NCBI GenBank assembly: GCA_937889855.1
Contig: CALBYK010000230.1
Span: 1-23,546, forward strand
Source: an uncultured Prevotella sp.
Lineage (GTDB): Bacteria > Bacteroidota > Bacteroidia > Bacteroidales > Bacteroidaceae
Length of the DNA stretch: 23,546 bases
Direction of reading: 5' to 3'
Part shown: in pieces, positions 15,866-21,504 of the stretch
Numbering within the stretch: position 1 is the stretch's first letter
Layout of the letters: each line of letters begins with the position of its first letter
The notes under the pieces: model-generated
What the model was told of the DNA's origin: nothing
Seen by the model: the letters and a program-made list of their open reading frames with translations, nothing else
Databases searched by the model: none
Made by a program: the position numbers and the translations under genes

Positions 15866-17512
15866 ATGAAGAATTGTGCCCTCCTTTTTGTTCTTATGTC
15901 TTCAATGTCATGCCTTGCCCAAACAACGGTGTGGAATGGCGAGGACAAGACCGCTGGCTTGTGGAACAGGCTCAGTCCTAAGATTGTCGACAATCCCGAC
16001 AAAAGCGGAATAAACAAGTCGGACAAGTGCATAAGGTTCACCGTCACTGGCCGGCAGAGTCTGTTTTACAGACCGCCAGGGGCTTTTGTGGGCGACCCTA
16101 TGCCATTCTTCGACCCCGTGGCAAGGGATTTCAAGATAATGTATCTGTATGAGCAGCGTCCCAACCCCGAAGGTACATACCATCCATTCTACGGCTTGAG
16201 TACCACTGACGCGGCATCCTATATAGAACTTGGACAGATGATTCAGTGTGGCGCCATCGACGACCAGGACGCGGCTCTAGGCACAGGCAGCACCATCTAT
16301 GATGACAGCCTACAGCTTTACTACACATTCTATACAGCTAACCGACATAACCCGACCGACAACCAGGATGCCCAGGTTGTGATGTATGCCACAAGCAAGG
16401 ACTTCAAGACGTGGCAAAAGTCGCAGCTCGTGTTGCGTGGCAATCCTTATTTCTACTACAAGAGCGACTTCCGCGATCCTTTTGTGTTTCATGGCGATGA
16501 CGGCACATACCATATGCTCGTCTCCACCAAGAAGGACGAGAAGGGTGTGATAGCAGAGTTCACATCCGCCGATCTCAAGTCGTGGACCTCTGCCGGAGTG
16601 TTCATGACGATGATGTGGGACCGCTTCTATGAGTGTCCCGATGTGTTCAAGATGGGCGACTGGTGGTATCTTGTATATAGCGAGATGCATTCTGCCATAC
16701 GCCGTGTGCAGTATTTCAAGGGGCGCACTCTTGAGGAACTGAAGGCATGCACGGCTAATGATGCCGGCCAGTGGCCCGACTCTCATGAGGGGTTCCTCGA
16801 TAGCCGCGGCTTCTATGCTGGCAAGACGGCGTCTGACGGTGTCAACCGCTATATATGGGGATGGTGCCCGACACGTCCCAATTATGACAACACTGACGTT
16901 GGCGCGCCTCCTGCCAAGCCAGAGTGGGCAGGCAACCTTGTGGCTCACCGCATCATACAGCATGAGGATGGCACTCTGACACTTGGCGAGGTGCCGGGCA
17001 TTGCCGACCGGTTTGGTAGCGGTGCCACTCCGGAGATAATAGGTAAGGGTGGTAATGTGGATGGCGCTGGTGCACAGTGGCTGAGGCTCTCGGGCGATAG
17101 CTATGTCATGTTTCCCAAACTTGCCTACCGCAATAGAATCAGCTTCAAGGTGAAAACTTCTGACAATGCCGATAATTTCGGACTGTCGTTCATGCGCAAT
17201 GTTGGGTCGACGAAATTCTATTCTGTTGTCGTCAACTCCGAGCGTGAAGACAAGGAGCGCAAACTCAACTTCGAGGAGCAGGGCAGCGATGGCAAGGGTT
17301 TCATCGCCGGTGCTGATAGCCATTATTTCGAGCGGCCGGCCGATAATACCTATAATGTGACTGTCGTGACCGACAACAGTGTGTGTGCCGTCTACATCAA
17401 TGACCGGTGCTGCTATACCAACCGTATATATGGAACACAACGCAACTGTTGGACCATAAACTCGTATGGCGGGACAATAGAGGTAAGTGACGTGAGGGTT
17501 GCAAGTTTTTAA
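15866..17512 (+). CDS. Second BT1760-like GH32 with a partial N-terminal CBM-like segment, not lipid-anchored
   Basis: From the ATG at 15866 the protein has 548 residues; an in-frame TTG at 15857 would add three and is less likely. The signal peptide ends SCLA-QT (about residue 19) with no good lipobox, unlike the preceding enzyme. Residues 20-62 (TVWNGED..., DNPDKSGINKSDKCIRF) are not GH32 but match the N-terminus of the secreted protein encoded at 19079. The GH32 part then begins abruptly: FVGDPMPFF with Asp78, FRDPF with Asp204, YECPD with Glu256, and the same C-terminal domain as its neighbour. Catalytic residues are complete, so it should be active. The enzyme would be periplasmic or released rather than surface-tethered. 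It ends 6 bp before the next start. Endo action on fructan is inferred from similarity to the neighbour. Confidence 0.87.
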   Translation: MKNCALLFVLMSSMSCLAQTTVWNGEDKTAGLWNRLSPKIVDNPDKSGINKSDKCIRFTVTGRQSLFYRPPGAFVGDPMPFFDPVARDFKIMYLYEQRPNPEGTYHPFYGLSTTDAASYIELGQMIQCGAIDDQDAALGTGSTIYDDSLQLYYTFYTANRHNPTDNQDAQVVMYATSKDFKTWQKSQLVLRGNPYFYYKSDFRDPFVFHGDDGTYHMLVSTKKDEKGVIAEFTSADLKSWTSAGVFMTMMWDRFYECPDVFKMGDWWYLVYSEMHSAIRRVQYFKGRTLEELKACTANDAGQWPDSHEGFLDSRGFYAGKTASDGVNRYIWGWCPTRPNYDNTDVGAPPAKPEWAGNLVAHRIIQHEDGTLTLGEVPGIADRFGSGATPEIIGKGGNVDGAGAQWLRLSGDSYVMFPKLAYRNRISFKVKTSDNADNFGLSFMRNVGSTKFYSVVVNSEREDKERKLNFEEQGSDGKGFIAGADSHYFERPADNTYNVTVVTDNSVCAVYINDRCCYTNRIYGTQRNCWTINSYGGTIEVSDVRVASF

Positions 17513-17518
17513 CCAACT

Positions 17519-18829
17519 ATGAATATTGCTACAATGAAGAAAGGAATATTTTCAATGCTCACGTTCATGGCTTCAATGGCGTGTGTTGCCCAGGAAAGCA
17601 GTATCGTGCTTGAGAACAATGACGGGTTTCGTCTTAGCCAGGCAAAGCGCCTGTCGCTTATGGTTAAGAAGGATATTGACAGCAACGTCAGGGTTCAGCT
17701 CTCCAACGGCAGTTACTGGAAGCACACAGCCACATGGTATGACGGTAAGGGCGAATGGCAGAAACTCGTGTTCGACTTCACGTCAAGCGGTATTGCCGAC
17801 ATCCCTACACAGATTGCCATCTATCCCACTACCGACGAGGTGGAGGGCGAGCAAGATATTTATGTCGACAATATTGTGCTGGAGGACGCACCTATGGTTA
17901 ACGGTGTGCTGCTCTCGCAGATTGCTGACGGCAGTCTATCGGGCGAGCTTACGCTTACAGGCTCGTGGATGAAAGGACGATGCATGAACACCGATTCCAA
18001 CCCATGGGCAGAGGTCGTTTATGACGACTTTTCAACGCTCGGTGCGAAACTCTCCAGTAAGGTGACATCTATCGATATGCGTGGCACAGTGACAAAGGAT
18101 GTGCAGATAGTGCGGCTCTTCAGCAATCCCAACACTGTAGTGTATGCTGACGAGCAATACGCACATGCAAATGTTATAGTAGGCGGAAACTCGCCGTCCG
18201 TCGAGCTTGAAGATAGCTATGCCTTTGCCGTTCCCGAAGGCTTTGCTGCCAGGAGTGTGACGCTCAAGCGCGGCGTGCGTGCCGGCATTAACAGTTTTGT
18301 GCTGCCGTTTGATGTGGATGCCTCTGAAGTTGGAGCAGTCAGTGTAGCAACCTACGGCGATAACCAAGACGGCACTGGACAGTCTGTAGTGTTCGACAAG
18401 TCGGAGAGTGTCGCTGCCAACATCCCATTCATTACCGTGGATGCTGAAGCCGCCTCGTTGATGTCGTTCAGTGACAAGATGTTCATGCCGACTCCATCTG
18501 AGTTTGGTAACGTATTTAGGGGTGTGTATGCTCCGCAGAGCGCGGAAGGACTTTATGGTATAGACAGCAACGGCAAGTTGCACAGGGGCGGAAGCAAGGC
18601 TTCTATAGCGTCTTTCCATGCTTATCTTGTGGGGGCTGCCTGTCAGACGTCTGTGATGGTTGCATTCAGTGACGTGACAACCGGCATAGAGAAATTGAAA
18701 GGCGTGGCTGTCGGTGCCGACCCCAATGTGTACGACCTTTGTGGACGAAGGGTCGGAACATTGGCCGACCTGCACAGTCTCGCGAAGGGTATATATATAA
18801 TGGGTGGAAAGAAGATAGCCAACCATTGA
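17519..18829 (+). CDS. Secreted beta-rich protein with truncated CBM-like domain and sorting-like C-terminus
   Basis: The 436-residue protein has a signal peptide ending ACVA-QE (about residue 24). An internal ATG at 17534 (MKKGIF...) aligns better with its paralog and may be the true start. Residues about 26-125 resemble a carbohydrate-binding-type beta-sandwich (RLSLMVKK, EWQKLVFDF, DIYVDNIVLEDAP), but the first strands are missing compared with the paralog at 19079. A long beta-rich middle follows with the conserved GVYAPQSAEGLYGIDSNGK. The C-terminus (VYDLCGRRVGTLADL... KGIYIMGGKK) resembles the short terminal module of many secreted Bacteroidetes proteins, some handled by type IX secretion. 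No catalytic motif is seen. Its position after fructan hydrolases suggests binding to fructan or cell-surface display; the function is unknown. Confidence 0.75.
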   Translation: MNIATMKKGIFSMLTFMASMACVAQESSIVLENNDGFRLSQAKRLSLMVKKDIDSNVRVQLSNGSYWKHTATWYDGKGEWQKLVFDFTSSGIADIPTQIAIYPTTDEVEGEQDIYVDNIVLEDAPMVNGVLLSQIADGSLSGELTLTGSWMKGRCMNTDSNPWAEVVYDDFSTLGAKLSSKVTSIDMRGTVTKDVQIVRLFSNPNTVVYADEQYAHANVIVGGNSPSVELEDSYAFAVPEGFAARSVTLKRGVRAGINSFVLPFDVDASEVGAVSVATYGDNQDGTGQSVVFDKSESVAANIPFITVDAEAASLMSFSDKMFMPTPSEFGNVFRGVYAPQSAEGLYGIDSNGKLHRGGSKASIASFHAYLVGAACQTSVMVAFSDVTTGIEKLKGVAVGADPNVYDLCGRRVGTLADLHSLAKGIYIMGGKKIANH

Positions 18830-18865
18830 CATTAAGAACATTCAACTGATATAAATATCGTGGAA

Positions 18866-19006
18866 ATGGAAAAGAGAGAATATTCAAAACCAAACATCAG
18901 TATCGTTGAGATGGACATGCAAGTGACAATACTTGCAGGGTCTGGCGGCACCTTCTCCGTAGAGATGGACAACTCAGACAGCGACTATGACGGCGCTTTC
19001 TATTAG
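18866..19006 (+). CDS. 46-residue peptide of unknown function, precursor-like
   Basis: A short frame with a good A-rich start context encodes 46 residues from ATG 18866 to TAG 19004-19006. It begins MEKREYSKPNISIVEMDMQ, followed by VTILAGSGG and an acidic tail rich in Asp, Ser and Tyr ending DYDGAFY. From memory, small Bacteroidales proteins with a basic start, a Y-x-x-P motif, a Val/Ile-Glu stretch and then a Leu-Ala-(G/S)-S turn are common and uncharacterised. The pattern looks like a leader followed by a short variable core, as in peptide precursors, but no modification or export gene is next to it. It sits 36 bp after one secreted protein gene and 72 bp before its paralog, in the same direction, so it is probably in the same transcript. 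Confidence 0.6.
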   Translation: MEKREYSKPNISIVEMDMQVTILAGSGGTFSVEMDNSDSDYDGAFY

Positions 19007-19078
19007 TCAGGCGAGACACTGGTTGATGATTCTTATGATTGATTGTTTAATTTTCTGACAAACAAATAACTAAAAGCT

Positions 19079-20539
19079 ATGAAGAAATTTACTCTTACAG
19101 TAGTGGCATTGCTTGCTTCGGTAGGCGGCTTTGCACAGTCAACATTGTGGAACGGTGAGGACCGTGAACTTGGCACGCAGGGCGGTTTCTGGGGGGACGG
19201 CTCTCCAGTTGTAGTGGAGAACCCGGAGAAGGACGGTGTCAACTCATCAGACAAGTGCATCAAATTTGTCATGACCAACGACAGCAAGATTGTGAAGCTG
19301 CCTTTCCGTGAGTGGATGAACCCGTCGATGAGTGGCAGCAAGCGTGTCTCGCTGATGATAAGAAAGTCGTCGGCGGAGAATGTGCAGATAGAGCTGTCCG
19401 ACCCTACCGATGGCACCGCCGGCTATTGGCACAAGGTGGCTACATGGTATGGCGATGCAGGCAAGTGGCAGAAACTGGTGTTCGACTTCAGCACGAACGG
19501 TGACTTTGACAATCCTGGCATTATGACTGTCACGGCGCAGACTGGCGATGTGGACGGCGAGCAGGAGGTGTTCATCGACAATATCGCCATTGAGGATGCG
19601 CCCAAGGTGGGCGACGTGTTGCTATCGGGTATTGAGGACAATAGCCTGGTCGGCAACCTTGTCCTCTCGGGTAATTGGGCAAGCGGCAAGTGCATCAACA
19701 CGGAAGGCGGTTGGAATGAGTTTGCCTACAACGACTATGCCATCCTCAACGCCAAGTCAACCGACAAGGTCACATCTGTCGACATGCGCGGTGTTGAGGC
19801 TAAGGATGTGGATATCAACCAGCTCTTCAAGAATCCAAACACTATAGTGTTTGCCGACCAAACCTATATGAAGAATGAGACGGATAACCATGAGAACGTT
19901 GTGGTTGATGGCAATGCCGAGAACGTAGTGCTTTCAGACGGCCACGCTTTCGCTATTCCCGAGAACTTCAGCGCGGCAAGTATTAAGCTCACCCGTAGCG
20001 TGCAGGGTGGGGTCAATAGCTTTGTGCTTCCTTTTTATGTCAATGCCGATGAGTTGGGCGCGACAGAGTTCGCCACCTTCTCAAAAGTGGATGGCGACAA
20101 TGTGGTGTTTGCTAAGACCACTCATACCGATGCCAACACACCTTTCATCACGGTGGACGCAACAGAGACCACAGAACTAAGCTTTGCAGGCAAGGGATTT
20201 GTCACCACACCTGACGTTCTTGGCAGTGGGTTCCTTGGCGTTTACGCTCCGCAGAACGCGGAAGGACTGTACGGCATAGACAACAATGGCAAGATTCACA
20301 AGGGAGGCGAAGGCTCCACAATCAACACTTTCCATGCCTATCTTCAGCTCCCCGGAACAGTGAATGCTCCAGCTCTGACGTTTGACGGCGAGGTCACAGA
20401 CATTGGACTCACAACTGTTGGCAGAAGTGATGCCCCCGTCTACAGCCTTGACGGCTGCCGTGTTGCGGACAGCTTGAAGAATGGAAAATTGGCGAAGGGA
20501 TTGTATGTTAGCGGCGGTAAGAAGGGTGTCGTGAAATAA
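19079..20539 (+). CDS. Secreted protein with complete CBM-like domain and sorting-like C-terminus
   Basis: The 486-residue protein is the full-length paralog of the one encoded at 17519. The signal peptide ends GGFA-QS (residue 19-20). A complete CBM-like beta-sandwich spans about 21-180: WNGEDRELG, the ENPEKDGVNSSDKCIKF stretch (47-63), SKRVSLMIRK, WQKLVFDFS and EVFIDNIAIEDAP. The middle region (about 180-430) is beta-rich, with GVNSFVLPFYVNADELGA and GVYAPQNAEGLYGIDNNGK. The C-terminal module VYSLDGCRV ... LAKGLYVSGGKK resembles the terminal sorting-type tail of secreted Bacteroidetes proteins. It is the last gene of the fructan unit; a strong terminator starts 19 bases after the stop codon. 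No enzyme motif is recognised. A fructan-binding accessory role is inference from context only. Confidence 0.78.
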   Translation: MKKFTLTVVALLASVGGFAQSTLWNGEDRELGTQGGFWGDGSPVVVENPEKDGVNSSDKCIKFVMTNDSKIVKLPFREWMNPSMSGSKRVSLMIRKSSAENVQIELSDPTDGTAGYWHKVATWYGDAGKWQKLVFDFSTNGDFDNPGIMTVTAQTGDVDGEQEVFIDNIAIEDAPKVGDVLLSGIEDNSLVGNLVLSGNWASGKCINTEGGWNEFAYNDYAILNAKSTDKVTSVDMRGVEAKDVDINQLFKNPNTIVFADQTYMKNETDNHENVVVDGNAENVVLSDGHAFAIPENFSAASIKLTRSVQGGVNSFVLPFYVNADELGATEFATFSKVDGDNVVFAKTTHTDANTPFITVDATETTELSFAGKGFVTTPDVLGSGFLGVYAPQNAEGLYGIDNNGKIHKGGEGSTINTFHAYLQLPGTVNAPALTFDGEVTDIGLTTVGRSDAPVYSLDGCRVADSLKNGKLAKGLYVSGGKKGVVK

Positions 20540-20557
20540 TGTCTGATGACAAGTTGT

Positions 20558-20615
20558 ATGCCCAGGCTTCGGATCTTGCACAATTGGCATGGTCCGAGAC
20601 CTGGGCATTATTTTT
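20558..20615 (+). terminator. Intrinsic terminator of the susC operon
   Basis: ATGCCCAGGCTTCGGA (20558-20573) pairs with the complement of 20593-20608 at 14 of 16 positions, around a 19-base loop, followed directly by a T-rich run (20608-20615). This is a strong hairpin-plus-T terminator and marks the right edge of the fructan operon. Confidence 0.8.
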
Positions 20616-20684
20616 CGGCATATTGTGTCTGTATCATTTTGGAAGTTTTCAAAATAAAGATAGTGATATGTCGTTTTAATTATG

Positions 20685-20692
20685 TAATTTTG
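20685..20692 (+). promoter_or_regulatory. -7 promoter element for the orphan lipoprotein gene
   Basis: TAATTTTG matches TAnnTTTG and lies 42 bp upstream of the ATG at 20735. A matching -33 TTTG at the usual distance is not evident. Confidence 0.5.
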
Positions 20693-20734
20693 TATGATAC
20701 TTAATAAAATCAATTATAAAACAATTAATTACTT

Positions 20735-21361
20735 ATGAGAAAAACTTTTATTTCGTTTTGCATGGCTGCTGTAGCCTGCATGTCGGTAATGGGTCTTGCT
20801 GCTTGTGGCGACGACAAAGACGACCCGCAGATGCCAGAGACAGAGAAAGCTACATCCGTGACAATCTCGCCCGTTGTGTATGTCACGTCATCCTTGCTTA
20901 AGTATTTTGATGTGAATGTGACGGATGCTTCTGGCAAGACTGTGCAGGTGACAACCAGCAACACCACGGAGCCGAGCACACTCGTTTCAAGCCTTTTCCT
21001 CTCAAACTCAGGCTCACTGGGGTCGGTGTCTGATGTGAACCCTGGCGACAAGCTTCTCGCCTACACAATCCCGGTGGAGACTATCAAGAAGTTCCCCGCA
21101 GAGCGCACCTATTCAGTGAGCAGAGTCTACAACGGCACACAGCTGGAGACCGGCGCGAAAGTGCTTCTTATCATGCAGCCGGCTGCCGAGGCAAAGCCCA
21201 ACGTGGGTGAGTTCAGCAGCTTCAAGGGAAGCATTTCGGCCTCGAAGTCGACAATTTCCTCGCAGTCGTCATTGGACAAGAGCGAGGGAAAGACATTCAC
21301 TGCGGCTGTGACATACAAGTTCGCGAACGCAACCTCGGTGGAGTTCGCGACTACCAAATAA
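20735..21361 (+). CDS. Lipoprotein of unknown function
   Basis: The 208-residue protein has a signal peptide with lipobox GLAAC (Cys24) followed by GDDKDD, an acidic surface-export signature, so it is probably outer-membrane and surface-exposed. The mature part is predicted mostly beta (SVTISPVVYVTSSLLKYFDVNVTDASG, VLLIMQPAAEAKPNV) with a Ser/Lys-rich stretch near 165-190 and a terminal strand. I do not recognise a family. It has its own -7 element upstream and a strong terminator downstream, so it is monocistronic, lying between the end of the fructan operon and the second hybrid sensor. Whether it belongs to the fructan system is open. Confidence 0.75.
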   Translation: MRKTFISFCMAAVACMSVMGLAACGDDKDDPQMPETEKATSVTISPVVYVTSSLLKYFDVNVTDASGKTVQVTTSNTTEPSTLVSSLFLSNSGSLGSVSDVNPGDKLLAYTIPVETIKKFPAERTYSVSRVYNGTQLETGAKVLLIMQPAAEAKPNVGEFSSFKGSISASKSTISSQSSLDKSEGKTFTAAVTYKFANATSVEFATTK

Positions 21362-21375
21362 GCATTAGAAAGAGG

Positions 21376-21414
21376 GATTGTCAAAACACCTTTATTGTTT
21401 TGACAATCTTTTCT
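21376..21414 (+). terminator. Intrinsic terminator after the orphan lipoprotein gene
   Basis: A perfect 12-bp inverted repeat (GATTGTCAAAAC at 21376-21387, complement at 21397-21408) with a 9-base loop is followed by a T-rich tail (TTTTCT). It begins 14 bases after the stop codon. Confidence 0.8.
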
Positions 21415-21472
21415 CTCATCCTCGATGCAAAATTTGTAGATATTTATGATAAGTTTTTTCCTTTATTTATAT

Positions 21473-21480
21473 TATATTTG
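21473..21480 (+). promoter_or_regulatory. -7 promoter element for the second hybrid sensor
   Basis: TATATTTG fits TAnnTTTG, 24 bp upstream of the ATG at 21505. A T-run at about 21454-21459 could serve as a weak -33 region. Confidence 0.5.
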
Positions 21481-21504
21481 CGCTATATTTATCAAAAAAC
21501 TTGA

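Noticed and set aside
15866..15925. Possible lipobox (SMSC) in the second endo-GH32 signal peptide
   Set aside because: The residue three before Cys is Ser rather than Leu/Val/Ile, and a type I cleavage site (LA-QT) follows at once, as in the two paralogous secreted proteins.
16310..17440. 376-codon minus-strand frame antisense to the second endo-GH32
   Set aside because: A shadow of a well-supported GH32 gene; a similar antisense frame appears opposite the first endo-GH32, as expected from codon bias.
3387..21438. 13-base match TGCAAAATTTGTA at 3387-3399 and 21426-21438, considered as a shared operator
   Set aside because: Several 13-base matches are expected by chance in a window this size, and both copies are in A/T-rich spacers.
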